A program made the translations under genes and the position numbers. Positions 30,806 through 40,100 of a stretch of 41,571 nt of DNA are shown here, in pieces. Numbering within the stretch: position 1 is the first letter of the stretch; each line of letters begins with the position of its first letter. The notes beneath the pieces are model-generated. The model was not told the origin of the DNA. It ran no database searches and saw nothing but the letters and a program-made list of their open reading frames with translations. Source of the stretch: a virus; the IMG/VR virus record IMGVR_UViG_3300021335_001660, positions 1-41,571 of that record; one strand, 5' to 3'.

Positions 30806-33800
30806 TTATCCGTTAAAGTCATCTCGTTCAGTTCTGCCCGACATAAACATATTTAATGCGGCTAAACCACCGCCTAGTGGTCCGTTAACAGTCATATCAA
30901 CCAATACACTAGCCTGTGAATCTGGATTATTTACTCCAGCTGTGTTTGACCATGTAGTGTCTTCGAATACTAACTGACCTGCTGTTAGTTTGTTTGTAAA
31001 CAAATTAGATCCACCACCGTTAAATCTGTTTTCAATATACAGTTTTAATGCCCTTTGTGTTGGAATAATATTGTCTGAATTAGCAACAAAAGTGTTATCA
31101 GTACTAAATTCTCTAATAACAGCCTGTGTGCCACCAACTCTAATTCCACCAAGTCTTAACTCGTCTAGTCCTTCTAAGTCAAAGAAGTCTGCACTTAGAG
31201 TAACGCCGCCTTGTGCCTGTGAAACTCTAAATAGTTCTCCAACTCTATAGTTACCATCTTGGTCTGTACTTGTGTAGAATACTCTTCCGCCATTTGATTC
31301 AACAACTTCGTTTGATTGTCTTGTTTCGTTAGCGGCTGTTTGTCCAAATACGTAAAGTCCTGGATAGTTAGTATTAGCAAAGTTACCAGTACCAATATCT
31401 AGGAAGTCATGTCCTGTAAGTCTACAGCTACTATAACGTTCACGTATAGTAACTCCAGTACCGTGTATAGGTGCTAATGCTCTTCCTAACACCGGACTAA
31501 TTTGGAATGTAATTTCAATGTTTGGTGCTACACCACTTGATGATGTAACTTTAACCAATCTGTAAATTGTATCACTACCTGTAAATCTTACGTTTGCTCC
31601 AGGTCCTGGAATAATACTCAATCCACTAATTTTCATAGTGTTACCAATTTGCAATTCTTCTCCAAAACCATTACCAGCTATTGTTACAATCGCACTTTGA
31701 TAACCTGTACCTCTGTTGTAGAATGTAGGTTGCGGTAACACACCGTTATTAATATCAACAACATAATACGGCTCGCCATACTCTTCAGGATCTTCAACTG
31801 TTACTGTCGGTGGAGTAATGTATCCACTACCTGGATTGTAAATATTAAACTGACTTAGTTTTCCGTTTACAACTTCAACTCTAACAAATGCTGTTGCACC
31901 ACCAGTAATAATATTACCAACTGATCCTGCATTTGATAAACCTACCCAAGCTGGCAAGTTATTTCTAAGTCCGCCAGCAATAGCTGTTAAGTTTCCTGTA
32001 ACTTCTCTTATAGTCCATCCATATCCGTTGTCAGAACTAAGTGTAGTTCCTGTAGAACTTACTGCTAAGAATGCACCTTGTGTATAACCTACTTTCCAGT
32101 TTTCTCTACCTGAGTCTCCTACTAATTGTGAGTCTGACCAAGTAGTACCAGTATCACTGTAGATGATTCTATCTGATTGATTCATTGTAGCAATCCAACA
32201 GTTGTTGCCATATACTAAGCCGCTGTATACTTCTGGTGCTGACGGTGTTACCGCCGCTCCTGTTGTCCAAGTTATACCGTTGTCTGTTGAAATAACTGTA
32301 GTACCATCTTCAGCGATTGCAATCCATTTACCTGCTCCGTATGCTAGTCCTACCCAAGTAGTTGCACTTCCGCCTGTTGCTACTGTAGTCCAACTGCCTG
32401 ATGGAACTTGTGTACTATCGCCACCTGTTTCTAAAGTGTTTTTATAGATGTTTGCACTGCCTGTTGCCAATGCCATAATAGTGTTTCCGTTGTCACCGCC
32501 TATCGCAACATGCTTCCATGTTGTGCTTGCAGGAAGTGTCGAATGGTCAAAGTTAATACCATCATTTGAAAATACTAATTTGTCTGTTCCGTCTGCTACT
32601 GCCGCTATAAGCGAACCAGTTTTAGCAAAACCTGACCAACTTAAACTGTAGTCTGGTAAATCTCTAAGTGTCCAAACTGCACCATCTGTTGAAACATAAA
32701 AGTCGTTTGTTCCGCTAGGAGCATAATACCACATACTAAGTGCATCACTGTATCCCATATCTAGTGCACCTGTTTGTACGCTTGTATTTGTTTTAGAGAA
32801 TGTTGGACTTGATACACTAACTCTTGGCTCGTAAAAGTAAACTGTAGTTGCTGTTAATGCTGTTACGTTTAATTTTCCAGGAACAATATTGTCCCAACCA
32901 GGTTGGTTAGTTGATTCTTTGTATACTGTTGCTGTAAATGTTGCTGGATTATAATTTTGGATCCATCCATATTGACCAGCTCCAATACCTTCAGTAATAA
33001 CAATACGCATTCCTATCAACTGTGCCGCAGTTCTTACTTCTGAAGCCGCTAAAATAATACTTGATAAATCTCCGCCTTGTGCTGAGTTACCAAAAGACTT
33101 AAATCCTCTACCACCAACATTTGTACTGTCATCTGGTAATGATAAGTCAATTTTTGAAATAGCACCTTGTCTAAACTCATCAAATTGCATATTTAATCCA
33201 ACACCTGATGCTTGTGTAGTTGATGCTGTTGCTTGTGTATAAGTTTGTCCTGTGTTTTTGTATGCTAGTGCAAGTATAGAACTACCTGTTGACCAAACTT
33301 CGTCTACTGTTGCTTCTCCACTTTGGTTGTTAACTGTTGCAGTTTGTGGAGTTTCTGTAGTATCAAATCCTTCAGCAACACTACCAAATGTTCCGTAAGA
33401 GTTGTTACCATTTGTTGCACGTAAAATACCGCCATTCTCTGCTAGATATCCAATGTGTGCGTAATAGGTAAACACTGATACAAGCTCTGAACGTCCTCTG
33501 TTTGTTGCCCAGTAACCAATACCATCACTTAGTACTTGTGTAAAGTCGTTAGCAACGATTGATCTATTACCGCCGTTGTGTAGTGAGCCGTCAATCTTCA
33601 TACCAACACAGTTGTCACCAATTGTTGTAACACCTTGTACATATGTTGATCTACCGCCTGCAATTCTTTTTAAGTTTACAGCGCCTGCTGTTGCACTTAC
33701 AAATGTGTGTGCTGATGTTTCAGAACTAATTCCAACATTCATTGTAATAACATTACCATTTACATTTGTAATTAAAATGTTTTTCTGATAGTATGGATCT

Positions 33801-36388
33801 GTGCTTCTTGGATGAGAAAGTTGTGTTGCATTTCCATCACTTGCACATGTCCATGTTAAACTTTGATCGTCTAATGTAATAGTATTTCCTATTTTAATAT
33901 TGTGTGACCAATTTACTGCGTTAGCTGTAGCAGATTGAAATCTATGTTCATATGCTCCGTCTGGATTTACTCCAACATTAATTGTAATGCTTGTGGCTGT
34001 GGTTGCAATAATTTTACGTGTTTCTCCGTATATAGGATCAGTTATTCTTGGATATGTATGATCAGTAGCAAAATTATCTTTTGCACATTTAAAAGTTAAA
34101 CTACCGTTATCTAAACTTACTTCTTCTCCTACTGCTAATCCATGTGCCGTACCTAATTCCATTGTCATAATACCAGTTGCAGGATTGTATGTTGTTCCTG
34201 TTGTTGGTGTGTATTGTGCAGTTGGTAATGTTAGTGTCATTACACCTGTTACAGGATTATATGTACCTGCTGTTGGTGTGTATTGCATGTTATTTACGTT
34301 TGCAATCCAAACACTTGTGTCATCTGGGCCAGTTCCTGGATCTAATGAAACAAACGCTCCGCCTGTTGGGCGACTTGTTCCGTAATCATTTGGTCCAACT
34401 AACACTCCTGTTAATCCTTTTAGTGTACAGTTTCTAATTCCGCAACCGTTTCTAACATAAAACATGTTTGATAAGTTGTTAGCTGATGGAATAATTAATG
34501 GAAGTTGTGCTTGTGGAACACCATGTAAGTAAGTTTTTTCTCCTAACACAACATCTTGGCTTTGTATAGCTGGTCTAATTGTAGTTGTTCTAAGTTCTGC
34601 ACCTACTAGTGCAACTTTACTTGGAATACTAATTGGAAGTATTTCAGCAAACTCGCCTGACATACACTTAACTGTTGCTCCGTTACCAACTCTGTTAGGT
34701 TCGTCTGCTAATAAGTAATTCATTGCAAATCTAACAGTTCTAAATGGAGCATTTATTGATCCGCCTGCTGTTGCATCGTCAACACCGTTGAGCGAAACAT
34801 AATATAATTTTTGTTGGAAATCTAAAGTGTCCCAAGCTGGCATTCCGTTAGTTGCTCTTAGTGCTTGTCCTGTTGCACCAATTGGTAAACGTAATGTATC
34901 GATTGCTGTAGAATCTTGATCTTGGAATGTTTTTAAATCACCTTTTCTTGCTAACTTGTTAGTTAGTGTACCAAGTACTGCAACTTTCCAATAGTTTTGA
35001 TCTGGTTGTTCTACATCTAAATCTGGTCTTGATGCTGATTCACTTGAACGATGGTATTGTAAACAAGTATAGGAAGATCCTTCCCAGTTAACCATATCAC
35101 CTTTAAAGTATTCAATGTTGTCTTCCCAATAGTCACGCCATTGTCTGCCATCAATAACTAGTTCCCAATATGCAGGCCATGCATCAGGCTGTAAGTTTGT
35201 ACTATCTTGAATAGCAATGTATAAGCTACCTGAATGACGTACTAAGTCACCTGTTTTATAATCTATAAATGAACTTGCTCCATCTTCACCGTTCCAGTCA
35301 TCTCTAAAATTGTAACCTTCAAAAGTAACATTCCAATCAGTACCGTATTGACTTGGCTTTAAAGCTACATTAAATGTAACTGCTTTATATATGTAACCAC
35401 CGTAAAGTACAGTGTCGCCTGGTTGGTAGTAAACATTGTCTGCCCAAATATTTTCATATTCTGAACCTGGTAAAAATATTGACCATCTACTTGCGGCATA
35501 GTCTGTATTAAATCCGCCAGCGCCGGTTGTTGATGTGTGTCCAATTAAACACTTCATTAAATTTCCGCCACGCTTTACAATATCGTTCTTTTTATATCTA
35601 TATTCTGCTTGCCAGATACCCTGGATAGTTTCAACACCATTTTCGTCTGTGTATACTTTTGTTACATATTCAATACCGTCAACTTGTACTGTCCATTTAG
35701 CTTGATCTTCTTCTAGTCCAAGTGTGATTGAGTCTGCTGATGTGTGTCCTTGAACACACTGATAAACAATACCACCGTACTTAACAATGTCATTAACACG
35801 ATAACGTGTACCAATTGACCATGTAGCTCTCCATGTGTCACTGTCTGATAATACAGTCCAATCTGCTTGGTTAGCTTCAAGTCCTAATAGCGTAGTTGCG
35901 GCAGAAACATGCTGATTAAGTGCTTTATAAACTTTACCGTTGTAACGTACAAGGTCGTTCGTTCTATATAGTGTATTGATTGTCCAGTTGTATTTCCAGT
36001 CAGCGGATGAAACAGCAACTAGTGTCCATTTTCCGATGTCAGCAACTAGTCCGTCAGCTCCTGAACTAAATGTAGCGGCAGATGTGTGAGATTCAGTACA
36101 TTCGTAAATACTAGCACCATACTTAACAATGTTACCTACGGAGTAATGTGTGCTTACAGTCCAAATGTTTTTCCAACTTTTACCTTCTGATTGTTTAATC
36201 CATTTTGGTTCAGCTGGTGTAACGTCTGTACCTGCAACATCATTATAAAAAGTTCCTGCTGTATGTGTTTTTAATGCCACATACGTAAAACCTTGGTATT
36301 GTACCATATCATCAACGATATAATCACTACCACCGGACCATTCACCTTTCCAGTTAAATCTAATTCTACTAAGTTTAAATTCTGCCAT
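30806..36388 (-). CDS. Giant virion protein with carbohydrate-binding repeats, inserted repeat module and BNR-like propeller, 1860 residues
   Basis: A paralogue of the 1613-residue protein. Residues about 1-480 hold eight divergent W...YxxxDxVxYGGxxY repeats. A linker LRLPIGATGQALRA leads to YYVSLNGVDDATAGGSINAP and RPTGGAFVSLDPGTGPDD. About 697-912 is an inserted double repeat (YTPTxGTYNPxTGxMTL, HTFVSATAGAV). HNGGNRSIVANDFTQ and YYAHIGYLAENGG follow. About 1194-1495 is a second insert of five or more Asp-box motifs (STDGAVWT, SNDGINF, STDNGITWT, YSDTGTTWS, SSDNGYGWT) typical of a BNR/sialidase-like propeller. The end matches the paralogue (RLTGHDFLDIGTGNF, FYTSTDQDGNYRVG, IIPTQRALKLYI). The protein may bind or cut host surface glycans; no sialidase catalytic set is claimed. 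Confidence 0.83.
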   Translation of the reverse strand: MAEFKLSRIRFNWKGEWSGGSDYIVDDMVQYQGFTYVALKTHTAGTFYNDVAGTDVTPAEPKWIKQSEGKSWKNIWTVSTHYSVGNIVKYGASIYECTESHTSAATFSSGADGLVADIGKWTLVAVSSADWKYNWTINTLYRTNDLVRYNGKVYKALNQHVSAATTLLGLEANQADWTVLSDSDTWRATWSIGTRYRVNDIVKYGGIVYQCVQGHTSADSITLGLEEDQAKWTVQVDGIEYVTKVYTDENGVETIQGIWQAEYRYKKNDIVKRGGNLMKCLIGHTSTTGAGGFNTDYAASRWSIFLPGSEYENIWADNVYYQPGDTVLYGGYIYKAVTFNVALKPSQYGTDWNVTFEGYNFRDDWNGEDGASSFIDYKTGDLVRHSGSLYIAIQDSTNLQPDAWPAYWELVIDGRQWRDYWEDNIEYFKGDMVNWEGSSYTCLQYHRSSESASRPDLDVEQPDQNYWKVAVLGTLTNKLARKGDLKTFQDQDSTAIDTLRLPIGATGQALRATNGMPAWDTLDFQQKLYYVSLNGVDDATAGGSINAPFRTVRFAMNYLLADEPNRVGNGATVKCMSGEFAEILPISIPSKVALVGAELRTTTIRPAIQSQDVVLGEKTYLHGVPQAQLPLIIPSANNLSNMFYVRNGCGIRNCTLKGLTGVLVGPNDYGTSRPTGGAFVSLDPGTGPDDTSVWIANVNNMQYTPTAGTYNPVTGVMTLTLPTAQYTPTTGTTYNPATGIMTMELGTAHGLAVGEEVSLDNGSLTFKCAKDNFATDHTYPRITDPIYGETRKIIATTATSITINVGVNPDGAYEHRFQSATANAVNWSHNIKIGNTITLDDQSLTWTCASDGNATQLSHPRSTDPYYQKNILITNVNGNVITMNVGISSETSAHTFVSATAGAVNLKRIAGGRSTYVQGVTTIGDNCVGMKIDGSLHNGGNRSIVANDFTQVLSDGIGYWATNRGRSELVSVFTYYAHIGYLAENGGILRATNGNNSYGTFGSVAEGFDTTETPQTATVNNQSGEATVDEVWSTGSSILALAYKNTGQTYTQATASTTQASGVGLNMQFDEFRQGAISKIDLSLPDDSTNVGGRGFKSFGNSAQGGDLSSIILAASEVRTAAQLIGMRIVITEGIGAGQYGWIQNYNPATFTATVYKESTNQPGWDNIVPGKLNVTALTATTVYFYEPRVSVSSPTFSKTNTSVQTGALDMGYSDALSMWYYAPSGTNDFYVSTDGAVWTLRDLPDYSLSWSGFAKTGSLIAAVADGTDKLVFSNDGINFDHSTLPASTTWKHVAIGGDNGNTIMALATGSANIYKNTLETGGDSTQVPSGSWTTVATGGSATTWVGLAYGAGKWIAIAEDGTTVISTDNGITWTTGAAVTPSAPEVYSGLVYGNNCWIATMNQSDRIIYSDTGTTWSDSQLVGDSGRENWKVGYTQGAFLAVSSTGTTLSSDNGYGWTIREVTGNLTAIAGGLRNNLPAWVGLSNAGSVGNIITGGATAFVRVEVVNGKLSQFNIYNPGSGYITPPTVTVEDPEEYGEPYYVVDINNGVLPQPTFYNRGTGYQSAIVTIAGNGFGEELQIGNTMKISGLSIIPGPGANVRFTGSDTIYRLVKVTSSSGVAPNIEITFQISPVLGRALAPIHGTGVTIRERYSSCRLTGHDFLDIGTGNFANTNYPGLYVFGQTAANETRQSNEVVESNGGRVFYTSTDQDGNYRVGELFRVSQAQGGVTLSADFFDLEGLDELRLGGIRVGGTQAVIREFSTDNTFVANSDNIIPTQRALKLYIENRFNGGGSNLFTNKLTAGQLVFEDTTWSNTAGVNNPDSQASVLVDMTVNGPLGGGLAALNMFMSGRTERDDFNG
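31905..32810 (-). other. BNR/Asp-box propeller insert in the 1860-residue protein
   Basis: About 300 residues lie between EPRVSVSSPTF and NIITGGATAFVRV. The paralogue goes from EPRIQVIGGG directly to VRAGVTTGRITQF, so it lacks this block. At least five S-x-D-x-G-x-x-W-type Asp boxes are spaced about 45-60 residues apart, as expected for the blades of a beta-propeller. Confidence 0.72.
33655..34300 (-). other. Inserted YTPT / HTFVSATAGAV repeat module in the 1860-residue protein
   Basis: About 215 residues stand between SVWIANVNN and GGRSTYVQGVT. In the paralogue the corresponding segments (RVWITSRS and PYVQGVT) are directly joined, so this is an insertion. It has two YTPTxGTxYNPxTG units followed by two copies of a unit with SLTF/SLTWxCAxD, H-x-YPR/HPR-x-TDP and INVGV/MNVGI. 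Confidence 0.75.
34990..36388 (-). repeat. Eight carbohydrate-binding-like repeats at the start of the 1860-residue protein
   Basis: Repeats of the form W-x(4-6)-Y-x-x-x-D-x-V-x-Y-x-G-x-x-Y-x-C/A-x-x-x-H, matching the set in the neighbouring paralogue. They include NIVKYGASIYECTESHTS, DIVKYGGIVYQCVQGHTS and DTVLYGGYIYKAV. The unit near 35610-35690 carries an extra EYVTKVYTDENGVETIQG stretch. Confidence 0.75.
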
Positions 36389-36405
36389 TTTCTTTACCTT
36401 TTACG

Positions 36406-36412
36406 TATTTAG
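36406..36412 (-). promoter_or_regulatory. T4-type late promoter motif before the 1860-residue gene
   Basis: CTAAATA on the minus strand 17 bases before the ATG at 36388. It lies at the very end of the preceding 119-residue gene and is followed by AAAAGGTAAAG. Confidence 0.58.
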
Positions 36413-36772
36413 TTATACTCCTGTTGGGTATGTATAATCCTCGTTAATTCTTGCTACTAGATTTCCGCTATCATCAATATAGTAACTAATGCTTCTATTA
36501 TCCCATCTAAACTGCTCATAATTTAGATTTGTATAAACTCTTTTATGGTTTACATCTCTACCTTCAAGAAAGTCTTCACCTTGTTGAAAATCTTCAAAGT
36601 TTTCTGCAGGGTCTCCCTCTACATTAATTTGTATGCTTTCGTGACTTTTTAATTGATCAACTTTTGCAATAAACAATTCACCTTCTGTCGTTCTACGCAA
36701 ACCGTAAAAATATCTCGAGTCGGTTTGGTTAACCATATCTGAAAGACTTTGTCCTAAACTGGTATCACTCAT
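36413..36772 (-). CDS. Conserved marine-myovirus protein of unknown function, 119 residues
   Basis: An acidic protein with the blocks YFYGLRRTTEGELFIAKVDQL, NFEDFQQGEDFLEGRD, LNYEQFRWDNRSISYYIDD and a final YTYPTGV. I recall the same pattern in the structural clusters of marine T4-like phages, where it is annotated only as a conserved or virion protein. There is no membrane segment or catalytic motif. Its ATG overlaps the stop of the 109-residue gene by one base (TAATG), so the pair is coupled. Its role is unknown. Confidence 0.75.
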   Translation of the reverse strand: MSDTSLGQSLSDMVNQTDSRYFYGLRRTTEGELFIAKVDQLKSHESIQINVEGDPAENFEDFQQGEDFLEGRDVNHKRVYTNLNYEQFRWDNRSISYYIDDSGNLVARINEDYTYPTGV

Positions 36773-37101
36773 TATACTATCTCCACTAAGCTAAGAATCA
36801 CATCAAGTGAGTCTGTTGTGTCCGATGTAACATACAACGTATTGCTTGCATCAAGGACAATTTTTTCACCTTTACCTATAGGCTTCATTGCAGTATTTGG
36901 TGGAAGGGGCATCCCCTTAATCATATACCCAATGGAACTTGCTTCATCACCAATTTCAATATCGACATTTACCATACTACCTGTTAAGTTGGCAATATTC
37001 ATACCAATAACTGTAGTACTAGTTGCCGCTGGTGTTGTATACACTGCTACTCTCTGAGTACCAATTTCTTTGCCTATAATATTTTTAAAATTAGTTGCCA
37101 T
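36772..37101 (-). CDS. Small virion protein, beta-sandwich type, 109 residues
   Basis: This has the same order of blocks as the 108-residue protein at 25572-25898: VYTTPAATSTTVIGMNIANL, a short loop with LPPNTAMKPIGKGEKI, then VLDASNTLYVTSD. It lies nine bases after the 1238-residue gene and is coupled to the next gene by a one-base overlap. The two small proteins sit beside different giant proteins, as if each served as an adaptor. This is inference. Confidence 0.72.
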   Translation of the reverse strand: MATNFKNIIGKEIGTQRVAVYTTPAATSTTVIGMNIANLTGSMVNVDIEIGDEASSIGYMIKGMPLPPNTAMKPIGKGEKIVLDASNTLYVTSDTTDSLDVILSLVEIV

Positions 37102-37110
37102 ATTTCTTTC

Positions 37111-40100
37111 CTAAATTGTTAATGCAAGTTTAATCGCAATTTCCTCTGCATCGTTAAATGTAACAGCACCAGTAGCACCTGCAACTGAAACCCAGTTATT
37201 ACCTACATCGTATATTTCAACTCTGTCTTCAACAGTGTTGTAACGCATCATACCAAGTTCTGGACTAGGATGTCTATTTGCGTTATTACCAACTGGAATA
37301 ACAAAACCGCCTGTGCCCTGTACCTTAAAGTAACCTGAGCCTTGTTGTTTTAGCTCAGTGACTGCACCATCTACAGTATTAGTTATCTGATTTCCGTTAA
37401 AACTAAAGTTTTCAATTGCTACATATCCGCCGCCATTTGCACGTAAAAGTAAGTTTTGATTAGTTGTAATTGTTTCTAAAACATTGCCGTGTATAGCAAT
37501 ATCGTCAACTTCTAAGCGTTTTGCATCAAATCTTTGTGCAGTAACGTCAGCTACTAGTGATCCGCCAGCATAAAAGCGTAATGTATCATCATCTGCGCCT
37601 GGTGTTACCTCTGGTGTAATATAAGTATCTCTATCAAGATCGTATACACCACCTAGTGTATTCCAGGTATTTGTATATGCTTCAAATACCGAAGTATCTG
37701 TGTTGTAACGTATCATACCTGCTGTAGGTGATCCTGGTCTTTGTGCTGTAGTACCTTTTGGTAATGTTAATGCTCCTGTACCGCTTATTGTTACAGTTTG
37801 ACTACTTGGATCTAAAACAATATCTCCGCCTGGATTAGCAACAGTATTACCGCTTAACTGAATGTCGTCAATAATAACTTGGCCAACACCGTTAGTTGTA
37901 ATATTAATATCTCCATTACTTGCTGTAGTAGTAATTGTATCGTTATCGATAATAATATCATCAACAAATACTTTACCAATGTTTGCTTCTGACCAGTTTA
38001 ATAATGCTGTACCTAATTTGTAAGTATCATCAACATTAGGTACAATATCACTATCAATTCTTGCATTAATATTAATTGTATCTGTGTCTTCGTCACCTAG
38101 TGTAATATTACCACCAACTGTTACATTTCCTGTAACATCTAAGTTACCTGTAATATTAACATTATCTTGTAAATTAATTGTGCTTGTTGAACTGTTAATA
38201 TTAATATCGCCGCTTGTACTACTAATAGTATTTCCGCTTATTCTAATATTTCCACTTTCAACTTTTGTTCCGTCGATTATTGTTGTGTTTGAGCCGTCAG
38301 TAAATGTAATACCTTGATTATTATTAAACAAGAACTCTGCATTTGTAAATGTAACTTCACCTGTGTCTTGATTAATTCTAAACAAGTCACCAACTCTAAA
38401 GTCACCTTTGTGGTCAACTGTACTAAAGTAAACGTTTGCATCACTATTAGCAACTACTTCGTTTGCTTGTATTACTGCTGTGTTATCGTTTGTTACATCT
38501 TTGCCAGTGCCAATGTATGCTAAGTTCATACCAATTGCGTATACAATACTTCCGCTTCCTGTACCATGAATACCATAGTTACCGTAAACACTTGCACTTG
38601 CAATACTTCTGATTTCTCCGCCAAAATCTGAATGATCAATAAGTGTTAGTCCTGTTGCTGTGCCGCCACCACTGAAGTCAATGTCTTGAATAAATGTATC
38701 ATCATCAACTAAAATTTGTGAACCGTTGTCACCGTTGAAATCTAATTTTAAAACTGTATACTGATCTACAACAGTTGGTGCTGTAGGGTTACTAAATGCA
38801 TTTGTTACACCTACGCCTTTTCTAACTCTAAAGTCATCAATACGTCCGTTAAATCCTTGTGTGCCTGCGTAGTTGTTACCAATTACTAATGGCTTAGTAG
38901 TACCTAAGTTTGTATTGTTTGATGTTGTTGCTTGTACTGCGCCGTCTACAAATAATTTAATTGTAGTTCCTACTCTTGATATCATAATATGGTAGAAAGT
39001 AGTGTTTATTAAAGTAATTGCAGGAGCCATAATTTCTGTATTACCTATGTATACTTTAGGTTGTCTGTCAACTGTATAAAAATGTAAAGCGTTGTCTGTA
39101 TCTGATCCTGCTCTAAAATCAAATTTACTTTCTGTTCCAGTATCATCTGCAATGTAAATTACACATTCAACACTAAAGTCGCCAGTTCCAAAACCAAAAT
39201 CACTTGCTGTTGTTAATGTAAATCTATCATCAGTACCGTCAAACAGTCCCATACCTGTGCCGTACTTGACTGCGCCAGCTGTTGTTATTTGTGCATTACC
39301 AACTGCTGTTACTGTTTTCTTTGCTCTACTTAATGGAGTAATAAATCCGTTTGCTCTGCCGTCAATAATTACTTCATTAGTTGCAACACTTTCAATAGTT
39401 GACTGTGCTAATTGTGTTCCGCTTGCATCTTTAAGTGTAATTGTTTGTCCAGCGGCAGGAGTAGTTCCTGATAGTCCACTATACTTAATTCTTGTTTTAC
39501 CATCGCCTTTAAGACCAGTTGTACCTTCGAGTATTTCAATACCTTTGTCTGCAAAGTATGTAAAACAGTTTAACCATTCTACTCTTGCACCGTTAGTAAC
39601 TTTTAGTCCGCTTGCATTTGGTGTAATAAATGTTACGCTGTGGAAAAGCATACTTGCTTCACGTGAGTCTACGTGTGCAACGCTACCATCTAAGTATGCT
39701 CCACGTCCTGCATCACCTGCCGCAAATCCTCTTGGATCTGTATTAGAAGTTGTTGTGCCTTTTGTAATTACACTTACATTTCTGATGTATGGTGATCTTT
39801 CATAAACTCTAAAGTTGTTTGCAAAACGGAAAGCATGTCCTGTTACTGCTCCACTATTATAATAAAAATCTTTAATAGTAACGTCTTCAACTGCTGAGTC
39901 ACCGTTCATCACAAATGCATCATTACTTTGTGTTCCGCTTGTTGGTGCAATTTCAACTGCACGTAAACTGTGTCCTCTTACTGTAACACCTTGTGGTACT
40001 GTTAATGGAAATGCTTCTTGATATTGTCCAGGATAAATGTAAACTGTGTCGTGTAATCCTGCAAGCTCTAATCCTTTTGCAATAGTTGCAACTGGATCTT

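Noticed and set aside
39257-39805. 182-residue plus-strand frame inside the LamG protein
   Set aside because: It is an antisense shadow: hydrophobic low-complexity translation, no ribosome-binding site, and it lies wholly within a well-supported gene.
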